DNA of 64,000 bases. Source: Coriolopsis trogii. Lineage: Eukaryota; Basidiomycota; Agaricomycetes; Polyporales; Polyporaceae. Position numbers and translations under genes: made by a program. The notes below the pieces were generated by a model. The model searched no databases, had not been told where the DNA came from, and worked only from the letters and a program-made list of their open reading frames with translations. The first letter of the stretch is position 1. The number at the start of each line of letters is the position of its first letter. Shown here piece after piece: positions 1 to 10,674 of this stretch. The stretch spans positions 1,302,001 to 1,366,000 of the forward strand of contig JAHYIO010000036.1 in NCBI GenBank assembly GCA_020543525.1, read 5' to 3'.

Positions 1-3000
1 TATGGTCTGCGGATGCCTTCAGCGCGACTAAAATAGATAGCGAGCTCGTCGCCCGGTAGCTGCAGCACCACGTAGCAGGCAGGGGTCTGGATGTGTGTGA
101 GCTAGTCACTCTAGATCTCGTGCTGCAGCCTGCAGCTTCATCTCTTCTGTCCGACGTCCGACTCGGCCATCCGTTTGACCTTCTTCGTTTCTGTGCCATG
201 TGCCATTACATACAGAAATGATTATATCGGGGAGTGTTCTTGAGTATTCTGGCAGGAGTACACAGGCTGCAGTACAAAATGTGCCGTCCCCAGTACGGAG
301 GCGGTTCGAATCGTTCCAATCCACACGTGCCAGTGTCGACATACCAGTGTTGACTTCGAGAGCCTGACCGATTGCTGCCTTTTGGTACACGGAGGCTGCT
401 GAGCATGAAAGAAGGGGGCAGCGATCCGATATCTCAAATCTGAGTGGCGAGTTTCCGAGTCACATTGAGAACTGTGTTCAAGAGAGAGAACCGATTCGGC
501 GAACGCACACCGTCCCACTGTCTGAGTCAATGGATGACGTCATTGATAAGGCACGCGCACTACGATTTCGACCACAGCAGTTTCCGTCCATTGAACTCAG
601 GATGCCCTCGCTTTGAAGTCGTCATTCATTGACGCTCAACGTGCTCAATCCGACCTACTATACTAAGCGTGTCTCTCTACCTACCTAGAGTTCACGTCTC
701 TACTTATGCAATGAGCCTAGTACTTGGTTGCCGCTGTCAGCAGTGTTTGCTTGGACGGGAACGTCTCTCGCCTGACTCTACAAGTCAGTGCTCAGCATTC
801 AATCGTACGCGAGCCACTCAATCTGGGCAGCATCGCGGTCAGGTGGAAGAGATCCAGTCAGACAGTCAGACAGTCCGGCCGCCGCCGAGTCGTTCAACCC
901 CGCATCCAAAATCATTGCATTGACACGCATACACCGTCAAACAACCATCATCCCAAGCAGTCGTCTGCAGAAACCACCACGATCGGCTGAGAGCCCCGTG
1001 GGGCGGTAGCGGCGCTACCGCCGGTCGGTCTGTCAGACGGGTATAGGATTAGCAAGTCGTTACGCCGGAGGTCACGACAGAGTACAAGCGTGCGCAGCGT
1101 GAACTCAGCGAGTGGTGCTCACTTTGTCGTCTGCAGAAGAGTGCTTGCCGACGAGGGCGGCGGGGCCCGCCGCTGCCTCAAAGGCTGCCGCCGAGCGCGG
1201 CATGGTGCCCGCCTTGAGGAGCTCGGTGGCGAAGGCGGAGGTTTGTATGAGCGCGTCGAGAGCCTCTGGGGAGGACGAGGAGAGGATCATGGCGCTGGAT
1301 TGCATAGAGAGGGTTGAGGGTAAAGCGTAGGCCGGGAAGGGGGTGGGAGGTGAGGAGAGTGAGTTTGATGGTGTTGCAGGGAGTGTAGGGCTGGTCTTTA
1401 TGGCGACTCGGAGCTCGTCGTCGTGACTGCAGCAGCCCGAATGCGTGCACGCTGTGGCTGCGGTATAGAAGTCCACTATGTGCTGCAGCTGCAGCTCGTT
1501 GTCTGACAAGACCTTCCAGTTCTGAAGACACGAGCAGCTGAGATCAGGCGAAGTCTTCGCGCATCCGTGGACCAGCTGCGGTGTGCTGCAGCACCGAGAC
1601 GTCTGACCACCCGCGCCTGGAGAGACTCACGTACCCGTCGACCATCCAGTCCTTCAACCGGCTGCGCACGCGTCACAATAATGCCCAGATGACGAGCGGT
1701 CACTCGACTATCCGAAAAACCGATGTCCGGGACGTAACAGACGGCCTTTACGCATCCCATCGCGCCGATGGTAGGGCCGCAGACGCGCCGCAGACGAATG
1801 AACCAAACTCGGGACGACGGTCAGCGGGCGGTCCTCCAGCACGATTCTCCATCGATAGGACGCGCATGAGGCATCTGGATAGCACGCCTCTCCCGGTTGG
1901 CGGGACCCGCCTATCTTCTGAGGGACGATGCACTGCACCCGAGCGTGAGAGCCACACTCCGTCCAAAGCCCGCACACCGCGCGGTGTTCTCATCCGGGTG
2001 CACTCTGTCAGAACCGCGTCGAGGTCCGTCCCACACCTTGGAGCCTTTGTTCAGATGCGTCACTGTCGAGTTCACCGGGGAAGGAGGGCTACGAGACCGA
2101 GGCAGAGGAGGCGCGAGGCGACGAGGAGCTGAGAGCACTGCCGGCGGCTACTCTCGAAACTGAAGACGAACGGTGGCGACGAGCTGACAGAAACTGAGAT
2201 AAGGTGCAACGATTCCCCAAGATACCCGAATCGGGTCCGTCGTCGTCGGGGAACCGATCGCAGGACGCTTCTGGACAGGCGTACGTTGCGGGGAGAACTG
2301 TCCGTCTCGCCACCAGCGCTCCACGTGATAGGCCGAAGAGTGACGGAAGGGAGGAACGCGTTCATGCAGGCACCCGCGCCCGGAGCTCGAACGTGCGCCC
2401 TAGGCTCCCAGATCGACCGAGGGGAAGCTGGCCAGGAGAGGTGGCTAGATGTCTTGATATGCTGAAGAAGGGACGCCCCCGCCCGCGACCAAATCCCATC
2501 GAGGCGGGAGGGACAGGCTAGAAGACCCAGGCACGATGAAGCTGCAACTCGCCAAGATGGATGGAAGATGTTCGGTGCACCGCGAGGGGACGTCGATGAT
2601 TGTTGTCAGCAGACGATGTTCCACTCGCCTAATCGCGTCAGGGAGCTCAACCCGGGGGTCCCGGCCGTCCGAGGATGACCTCTATCGCCACTTGTACAGT
2701 CTGCAGGAGCCCGTCCGAGGGTCATAGAGGGGGTGCCTTGGCGTCCAGTCCTTATAGGCCCTTCGGAATGTCGGAATAAGCAGAACTTTGCAGGAAATGA
2801 AATGCGGACGGGACCGAGAGTGCGATATGAGAGTTCGCAACGGTGTTTGCGCGGGACGAGAGTGCTGGTGCCTGAGCGTGGGTCAACTGACGATCGTCAT
2901 TTCGTGCACCAGTAGGAGAACGTACCGTAGTTGTGGCAGTTTGCAGCAGTGTGTGTAGTACGCAGTGCGCGTCATCTCAGACGTTGTGAGCACGGCATAC

Positions 3001-4200
3001 GGAGGTCAGAGAACTAAATCGGCCACACGTCGTGTAGACATCATCAGATAGCGTCAGGCTCTGAAACGTATCCACGACTCCAAGACGGAGATAGAACGAG
3101 GGTGGATTCCACCGTCCCATAGAACGGCGCGATCGCAATCCGTACGTGTGCAACTGTAACTCTGCAAACATATGCGATGCTGGTTTCTTCTTGGCGCTTT
3201 CTAGACAGGTACACATATTGCGTGAGTAGCAGAGAGAGCACCCATGAAGTCAGCTGTACGATGAACTCACTAGCCGCGTCGAGGAAAGGCCCTTTGGCAC
3301 GATGCAACATGGACATAGGGCCCGAGGAGAGAAGCGTCAAGTCGATAAGCGCCATGCACAGCAACTTCTTGCCCGGTCTGCTTCCGCATGCGCTTCGGCT
3401 GATACACGACTTGCCTCTGGACCACGATGCTTGAGAAGGCTTCCACCACTTCGCCGCTCCTTCCTTGCGTTTATTGCCCCACTATAACGAGGTCTAGAAC
3501 ATGGTGGTGAAGATATTTTGGCGAGCTGGGGTGCGCTCGTCGTGTTCATCGTCGACGTCGTAGCTGGATGCATCCTGCGCGCAGTGTCGTGGACAGTCAG
3601 TGAGCATCGCGAACATGTTCGCTATCGGTGAGGGATCGTTCCCAGACCATGTCAAGACAGTGCCACTGATGCTGGACCGCGACAGGCTGCCAGCGCACTG
3701 ACGCTCTGACCAATCTATGACACCTGTAATGCGGACTTTCTCACCTCGATGATCTCGCGATCCGCAAGGCGCCGCATTCGCACCGTGAAGATATGCACGC
3801 ACGTCGTGGCGAGAACGAGCCAATGCCCAGGTGGCTTGCATGGTCGCAACGTGGACCGAGGCCCGGAAAGATGTGACGCCGAGACGAGTGGCAGAGAGTC
3901 TGAAGACCACTCTGTCCCCGTCATCGCGCCCCAGGAGCGGCCGAGCATTGATCGCGTCAGACGCGCTCTGTCAACGCTGCCCATACATTAATTCCAAGCG
4001 CGACAGCCGTCTTCGGATGCCGTCACAAGTCAGGGCGATAGGCAGGAGCGAACAACACTCCAACTCCGAACATCCAGACGCGAACAAGCCCCCACCGCAC
4101 CGCCGGCCACTCACGGCCCTCCATCCCATCTCGCACCGCACATCCTCTACCTGCCGCACCCGGCCGAGCTACCCTCCGCCCGCTGCAGACTGCTCCCAGT
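1..4200. other. gene-poor left flank
   Basis: Apart from the weak exon-like stretch near 1.1-1.5 kb, no coding pattern with consistent introns, no transposon termini and no RNA gene could be supported here. The many short open frames overlap on both strands and look like chance frames in GC-rich DNA. Confidence 0.5.
1105..1530 (-). CDS. possible exon of an unrecognised gene
   Basis: An open stretch on the minus strand with protein-like composition. It starts after a plausible acceptor (CAG just before an Asn-Trp-Lys-Val reading) and ends near a plausible donor (GTGAGC) after Asp-Asp-Lys. It encodes a Cys/His-containing segment (CTHSGCCSHDDE) followed by Ser/Pro/Ala-rich low-complexity sequence. 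No ATG opens the frame, and no convincing neighbouring exon was found on either side. It may be a fragment of a decayed gene or chance. I do not recognise a family. Confidence 0.2.
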   Translation of the reverse strand, partial: CLQNWKVLSDNELQLQHIVDFYTAATACTHSGCCSHDDELRVAIKTSPTLPATPSNSLSSPPTPFPAYALPSTLSMQSSAMILSSSSPEALDALIQTSAFATELLKAGTMPRSAAAFEAAAGPAALVGKHSSADDKVSTTR

Positions 4201-4202
4201 TG

Positions 4203-4345
4203 ATTATATAAAAATTTCCGCTGAGCGGCAGCATATAGTCTCACTCTCCAGTCCGAACATCCCTTCATCCCGCCCCTCGTTCATCCTCTCCCTCCCTCCA
4301 CACCGGGCACATCTCTCCCTTCCAACCTTGCGGCCGCCTATCCTA
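4203..4345 (+). promoter_or_regulatory. hydrophobin core promoter: TATA box and pyrimidine-rich leader
   Basis: A canonical TATA motif (TATATAAAA, about 4205-4213) lies about 150 bp upstream of the hydrophobin ATG. It is followed by a CT-rich leader at about 4240-4345. This arrangement is common for highly expressed fungal genes, including hydrophobins. No transcription start was measured. Confidence 0.7.
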
Positions 4346-4359
4346 CCACCATTCGCAAC

Positions 4360-5210
4360 ATGAAGGCCACCATCGTCCTCGCCGTCCTCGCCCTTCTCAT
4401 CGCGACCGTCCAGGCCATCAACGTCGGCGCCGGAACGAACGCTGAGCGCATGGCGCGCGGTCTCCCGCCCCGTGCCCCCACAAAGCTCTACCGCAAGGCC
4501 GCCACCCCCGTCGAACGTACGTCACTCTTGCCTCCTCTTCAGCACGCGTCTTTTGCACGACGTGCACGCGTGTCGGGGCGCATGCAGCCACGTCCACGCG
4601 CGTGTAATTTAGTTCCGTCGTCGATCGGCGCTCGACGCTTGATCAGTCCGCAAACCCCGTGGTGTGCCGCATGCCGTCTGCTGTCGAGTAAACTCAAAAG
4701 CAAATCATTCATTCACGCTCACGCTCTGCTCTTTCTTGCTACATACAGAGTCGAAGCCGAAGCCCTCGGGCAAGCCGCCCAGTACGTGCTCGACCGGACC
4801 CGTCCAGTGCTGCGACACCGTCACGACGGCCAAAGACCCCCTCGCGAAGATCATCCTCGGGCTGCTCGGCATCCTGCTCGGACCAGATGTCTCCATCGGG
4901 CTTGGCTGCTCGCCCATCTCAATCATTGGTATTGGCGGTGGACAATGGTGAGTGCAGTGGACCGCCCACTCTGCTTGCCTCGTCCGTGCAAGTCGCTGAC
5001 TACCTTTGCCGCAGCTCGGCGACGACCGTCTGCTGTGAGAACAACAGCCACGGGAGCCTGATCTCTATTGGCTGCATCCCGAGTACGTGCTTTTTTCGTC
5101 TCTTGCCTGTCCGACGTGTCCGAGGTCGAACCGTCGGGCGGGCGCTCTCATGCGAGAGGAACGGACGTTTGCTAACCTCGTTGCTCGCTTCGCGTTCAGT
5201 TATCCTCTGA
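4360..5210 (+). CDS. class I hydrophobin, secreted
   Basis: Small secreted amphipathic protein expected to assemble at the hyphal surface or air-water interface. Four exons are supported by phase: 4360-4516, 4749-4947, 5015-5082 and 5200-5210, giving 144 residues. Residues 1-19 form a signal peptide (MKATIVLAVLALLIATVQA). The eight-cysteine signature is complete: C66, C73-C74, C106, C119, C125-C126, C139, with spacings C-x6-CC-x31-C-x12-C-x5-CC-x12-C. The long gap between Cys3 and Cys4 and the family length fit class I. C119 is created across the second intron. The protein ends shortly after Cys8, as is usual. A fragment of the same type of gene (introns included) is present near 8.68-8.95 kb. 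Calling it a hydrophobin is secure; which paralogue it is cannot be said. Confidence 0.95.
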
Positions 5211-6937
5211 GAGCATCACACTCTAACCGAGGAGAGGGATCCGCATTCCGGCACCCGAGCAGGAACAGGAAGCAAGACAGTCTAGCCCTCGCTCTCTCTA
5301 TCTCCGGTCGTTTGCATTCAAGAAAATTCGCGCTTCGCTGCCCGTAGTATCTCCCTGATCTAAACTAGTCCGACGTCCCACGTTGTGTTTTCCCCGTGGA
5401 CGCTCTTCGTTTCGTCGCTCTCTATCTCTTCGCTTTCGGACATTGTGATACCTAACTTCACGCGTGGTATACGGGCTTGCAGGGTTTGGGTGGGCTTGGC
5501 CTGGTACGGACCAGGGATGTAGGACGGGAAGGATGGGGTTTGGGCAGACGTGATATATGGTAGAGAACGTCGTCGCCGTGTGCTGTTGTCCAGTCTTCCC
5601 TGCGTTGCAGAGACTGATGTATGCATCTTCGTCGCTGTTCAATACGAAATTGGTGTATAGGCTGACGGTGCTTGTGCATACTGTTTGTACGCCAATGAAA
5701 CCACTGCCATCCATAGGCTTACCGAACGCATGGGTGCGCGTACGTTCCCGAAAAGGAAATGGGCGGGATGCCATTATTGAGCGTCGATGTTTTGCGCAGC
5801 TGGTTGACTTGAACACACTCGTTCCCATTCTCTTCCTGCCCGCAGAAGTCCTTTGACGCTCTCACCTCGTGCGTCTCGCCCGTAATTCTCACTTCTCAAT
5901 GCGCCTTCCGGGTTTTGCGCGGGGTCATGGCAATGTGCATCTCGCAGCTTTCGAAGATTCAAGTTCAAGTTCCAACGTCGCCATAACAGCGTTCTCATGC
6001 CCAGACTTGGAGCGTGCAAGTCACAGGATGACGATCGGGGGTATATAATATATGTTGGATTGAGATGCGCACTGTACTGACGTCCCAGGTGCCGCGCCGC
6101 GCCAAATATTCTGCAAAGTCTGTGGCCCCGCTTCGGATGGACTTGGCACCCGCAGCCCTCAACGGAGTCCGACTCGAACTCTATCCACCCCTGTCTGTCA
6201 TTTTATCTACGCAGCTGCGGAGTCGGGAACATATCTATAGCGACGGCGCGACATCGTTTCGCCCTGCCAATGACTTGAGAGCGCGCTTGAGATGATTCTC
6301 GTGCCAGTGACTACGATCGCGAGCTTCGCCGGACCCATGGAGACGGATGTCAGAGGTGCGTTCTTGGGCGACTGGGAAGGTCTCCTCGGTGGTCTATCAT
6401 GTTACTCACTTCGTTTCACAGCGTTGCCGCCGCCCACGAAGACCTCGAAGGTGGCTCGGTTGAGGTTCTCCGTACGTTCAAGGACACTGGCAGAATCGGA
6501 CGTATGCGTGCGCGGTCAGCCGCCGGTCCACAAAGGCCGCTGCAGGGGACGTCTCAGCTTCCATGCTCCGAGTGGGCGGGCATGCTCCTGAAATGAGTGC
6601 TACCAGTTTAACGCCCGCGTCAGAACTTAAGGTCTGAACAAACTTCAAGGTTCCGCTCTCTTGCGGCTTCAGTATCAGGAAGCGCCATGCCGGGCCAGCG
6701 GCATGAATCGAACCAGCAGACGGACAAGGTACTGAGCGCATCTCTTTGTTGGAACTGTCGCCGCCCACGCGCTGCGTGAACTACTGCGTCCGTTTCATGT
6801 GAGTGTCCGCTTGCAACGTCGGTCTGAAGCTGTACCGATGGCACGCTGAAGCCCGCATATAACCGTCCAGGGCTCGAAGGGCGTAGTGGGTCTCAGACCG
6901 CCGGTGGAAGCACCTGAACGCTCTCTTGGAACCCACC
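5211..6937. other. intergenic region; right half duplicated at 29.15-30.18 kb
   Basis: No gene is supported between the hydrophobin stop and the first DUF6533 start. From about 6160 onward the sequence is recognisably homologous to about 29157-30184, which lies upstream of the third DUF6533 copy. Shared blocks include the start GTCCGACTCGAAC, the stretch around CATATCTATAGCGAC versus CATATTGATAGCAAC, and the TATA-like CATATAA just before the gene. The duplication therefore carries promoter DNA as well as the gene. Confidence 0.6.
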
Positions 6938-8740
6938 ATGTCCGGCGACAGTGCCGACCTGTGCGTCTCGTCGCTGTCCAGTGGATTTCTGGAGTTGACG
7001 TTGGCTGCAGCTTCCAAGACGTCGCCCAATTGGAGACTTACGCACGGCTGAACTACCTCACGGTAGCGAGTGTCTGTACGTGCCGCTCGTCTACGGCGAG
7101 CGTTTGGAGGTTGCTGATGACTCTTCTCTACGTCTGTGCTCTTCAGGCGTCTTGTATTACGACTATCTGCTCACCCTCAAGGATGAGGTCAGGCTTGTGT
7201 GGCAGAGCCGATGGAATATCGGGACGCTGCTATATTTGTCTATCCGATACAGCTTCCTGACGCACATGACGATGGGCATGGTGCTAGACATTCCAATAGT
7301 GTCTTGGTCCAACAGGGAGCTCGTGCTATCCTCACACAGGTTCGCCCTCATGCGCTCACCATCGAAAGTCAAAGAATTGACGTGCACGGCGCCCACGACA
7401 AAGCTGCACTGTTCTGTTTCGTACGGCGACAGTGATCCAAGCACTAAGCTTCGCTCTAGTGTCAGGTATGCTTTCGTTGCTATGTCTGCACCGGACATGT
7501 CGGTCACGCTCGCTCATCTGCATGTAGGTTTTGTGGCCCTTCGGATCGCAGCGCTTTGGGGCCGGAATATTTATATCGGTATGGTTCTATTTGTGATGGG
7601 CCTGATGAACACTGCGGCAGTAAAGGAGGTCAGTCTCTGGCGTACCTCCATGTCTGCCGAGTTCCGTAGCCCGCGCTGATCGCAGCGTCTGGCATAGTTG
7701 CTAGTGTTTGGGTTTGTAGTCATTGCAGCGCCAGCGCCGGTCGACAGGTGTTTGGCGACTACGTCGACGAGCGATACGATATGGCTCCTCGAGTGAGTTC
7801 TTCGCAAAGCATATCAATGACCAAATCTAACAAGCTTGGCGGCCTCTGCCTGGCGGCTCTTCGACTGACGTAGGTCATGGATCTGTGCGTATACCATTGA
7901 TCACAAAGCGGGAGCAACTAAATCTCGTCCATATTCAGTTCCTATCGCGCTCTCCATCAACTCTATAGTATACGAACTCTTGTGCTTTACCTTGACCGTT
8001 GTCAAGACATACGGAACCTACCGCGCTTCGCGTGCTTCAGATGTGAGGGCGCCCCTGTCATGGTACTTGCTTCGCGATGGTGAGATCTCATATACTGTCT
8101 CCTCGTCCATGAGCTTGTGTTGAATCCAAACCCATTCATAGGTTCGCTGTACTTTGTGTGAGCGCGGTCATCGCATGCTTTCGAGCCCACCGGGAATACT
8201 CATGCTGTGCACAGCGTCCTGACCGCCCTTGCAGTATATGACATACTTGCGGCATTTGTGGGTGTTCACTGTTCAGAACATACATATATCTCTCCTGGTA
8301 ACATGACACTGATGCACCTCTCTCAGGCACTCCCGGTGATTTCTTCCCTCGCTTTTCCTGTCTTCCGTGAAACTGATGCAGGAGAACCACAGGATTCCAG
8401 CAGTACATTCTCGCGCATGTGCGTTCCCTACTTGACTCATGCACATTCCCGACCTGACCTGATGGCGTGATACTACCCCCACCACGGAATGTACAGTCTG
8501 ACCCCCATCCTGATCACCCGCTTCATTGCCCGAATTCGGAAACGAGGACAGACCGAGAGAGTTGAAGACAGTCTTCCCACTCTTCTTTTCAGTGGCAGCG
8601 TATCGGAGTCTGGACGGCCACATGGCCAGGGCCGTTTCCTAGACTCTGTGAGCGGTAGCCTGGAGGTAGAGGACGAAGAGGTGCGAAGTGCAGCGCGCTG
8701 CCCGCCCTACGTGCCACAACTCGCTGACTGTCTGCGATAG
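6938..8740 (+). CDS. DUF6533 multi-pass membrane protein (copy 1, intact)
   Basis: Agaricomycete membrane protein of unknown function. Twelve exons keep phase throughout: 6938-6960, 7011-7075, 7147-7339, 7404-7465, 7528-7628, 7698-7792, 7874-7884, 7939-8079, 8142-8157, 8215-8257, 8327-8418 and 8497-8740, for 361 residues. The N-terminal DUF6533 signature is clear (ARLNYLTVAS, then YYDYLLTLKDEVRLVW). About seven hydrophobic segments follow (for example ALSFALVSGFVALRIAALWG and VVKTYGTYRAS after a membrane span). The intron plan, including an 11-nt exon at 7874-7884, is supported by the third copy at 30.2-33.6 kb. The last residues differ: after GSLEVEDEE the frame enters hydrophobin-derived DNA and ends in LADCLR. 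Ligand and role are unknown; the architecture is receptor- or transporter-like only in having many spans. Confidence 0.82.
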
Positions 8741-8950
8741 CCGGAGAACGACCGTCTGCTGTGAGAACAACAGCCAAGGGGAGCGTCATTTTCCTTGGGT
8801 GCATTTCGAGTGCGTGTCTCCGTTTTTCGTTCATCTCAGGTTCGATGTTCGATGTTCGGTGTCCGATGTTGATTGTTGCTAGGCGGGCGCCGCTCTCATG
8901 CGCCGAGAGGATGCGCCAATGTTTGCTATCAATACCATTTTGCGCCATGG
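8680..8950 (+). pseudogene. hydrophobin gene fragment (intron 2, exon 3 and part of intron 3)
   Basis: This stretch aligns by eye with 4948-5195 of the intact hydrophobin gene. It begins inside the second intron (GTGCAG...CTCGCTGACT), continues through the exon encoding TTVCCENNS, and then into the third intron (GGCGGGCGC...CTCTCATGCG). A frame change after CCENNSQG separates it from the remaining SVIFLGCIS-like reading, and the intron acceptor is altered. It has no signal peptide, no first Cys block and no stop exon, so it is a 5'- and 3'-truncated relic. Its left end coincides with the C-terminal coding end of the DUF6533 gene. Confidence 0.8.
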
Positions 8951-10674
8951 TAGGGGAGTGGCCCTACATACTGTTCTTAGAACCTCGATAATGCCCATGT
9001 AGTTGACAGACACAATTGTATTAAAAGGAGAGCGACAGTGTCGGGACACTTCAACTTGGGAAGACTCCGACTCGGTACTATTCGGAGTAGGTCGTACTCG
9101 GATCCGGAGTCACGTACTTCATAACGGACCAGCGAGATGGTCGGAATCGTTACACTGTTATATACAGTAGGAAGAGAGACCTATGTGGGTGTGCGCCGAG
9201 CCTCTACTTAGTAACGCCGACCAGGCGCCTTTGTGACGCGTTAGGCGAGGTGACACGGTCACGAGAGCAAGGCTCAGGCTTGGCTAGTTGAGCCTCGTAC
9301 ACTCTCTCCATACCGCACAACTTGCCTCTGTCTTGATCTGCTCCATCAGTGTCGTCCATGGTCAGCCGTGTCGCAAGAAAGTGACTCCAAGGTGAGTTGA
9401 CTCGGAGGAAGAAAGGAGGTATGTACAGGTGGTGGCCCCCAACCAAAGCCTCATTGTTGCGCATGCATCGCCAATGCTCGAAGATCTCGCTAGCACTGAA
9501 CTGAAATCGGGCCAGAAAGCTGAACGTGCCTTCTTGATGTCGCGCACCTGCCGGTGGTTGTCTCACATCACACGCGCCTAGACTAACCTAACGGTCGGGT
9601 CCGAGTCGCCAAACCTTCGTCTTCAGGTCTTGCAAATTGCACAGCTCTGCGCTAGCCAAGGCTGAAACTATCTGATGGCGGTGGGAATGGGTGATACGGG
9701 AGTAGGGTGGACGAGGGATGCGTTCCGTGGGATTCCTCAGCTCGAGGACTTGTACGAGTGTATTGAACGATGTCAGGTAAGGTGAGTACTATTCCCGTAA
9801 AGCGCGTTGCAGTGCATATTATCACAGGTACCACTCTTACGGTGTGTCTTCCAGTTACCGGTGTCTTCGTGTGCTCGGGGAAAATGAATGTGCCCCAAAT
9901 GACACGTAATGAATCAGGATGGGTACTCGCCGGAGGTTTGCTGGTGACTCGTGAGTTCTTCGACCGACTGGGGGCCGCTGTGGCGCGTCAACCACGAGCT
10001 CATATCAATGTACCGCAGTCCCATATACTAAAGGAGATAGAGGTGCTGCCAATATAATCCCGGGGCCAGCAGCTATCTAGGTCTATGGTGCATACCGCTG
10101 GAGGGTGGGTGACCACTGATATCACACTCGTGAGGCTATGTACTAGGTGTGCGTTTGCGCCCAACAATGCCGTACTCCACATTCTCAGGCTTTCCGGTCG
10201 GCCTGTCAAAGAAGTACCCTGCATCTATCTGACCGATGGCAAGCCCGAACTTTGTCTCGGGTAATTCCCGGAGTCGGTGCCCGCATCCTTCACTCCTACT
10301 GACTGGTGATGCTAAAGCAGCATAAACATGCATGCACTCTGAACCACATGTGTAGGGGAGCATTAGGTGATCGCCCGCGTATGCTATGAGTCGGGGTACG
10401 AGGGCAATGGGTAATCTCGCAGTGACAGGAGTCTAATCCCTCCTGGAGCGCGCTTCGAACCTTCAGTCCACTTGAGGGTACATTACTCTGAGAACACCAC
10501 CACTGGCATCAAAATTTAGGTTCGTTCAGGGACTGACACAATGGCGGTACAAGCTTACGACTATATCTTCCAATGGGAGGTTCTCCCGGTGAGCAGTTGG
10601 CTTACCCTCGAACTCGTCTCTTTCCTCAGCCTGACCATTGCCTTTCCCTCTGAATTTCGGAACATTCACATAAC
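8951..10674. other. intergenic region
   Basis: Lies between the hydrophobin relic and the second DUF6533 gene. Short open frames occur (for example 9770-10057 plus), but none has recognisable motifs or a consistent exon structure. No repeat termini were found. Confidence 0.4.

Noticed and set aside
295..320. GGTTCGAATCG, resembling a tRNA B box
   Set aside because: No matching A box or cloverleaf could be drawn around it.
1581..2132. Plus-strand frame of 183 codons in the left flank
   Set aside because: Arg/Pro-rich composition typical of chance frames in GC-rich DNA; competing frames on both strands.
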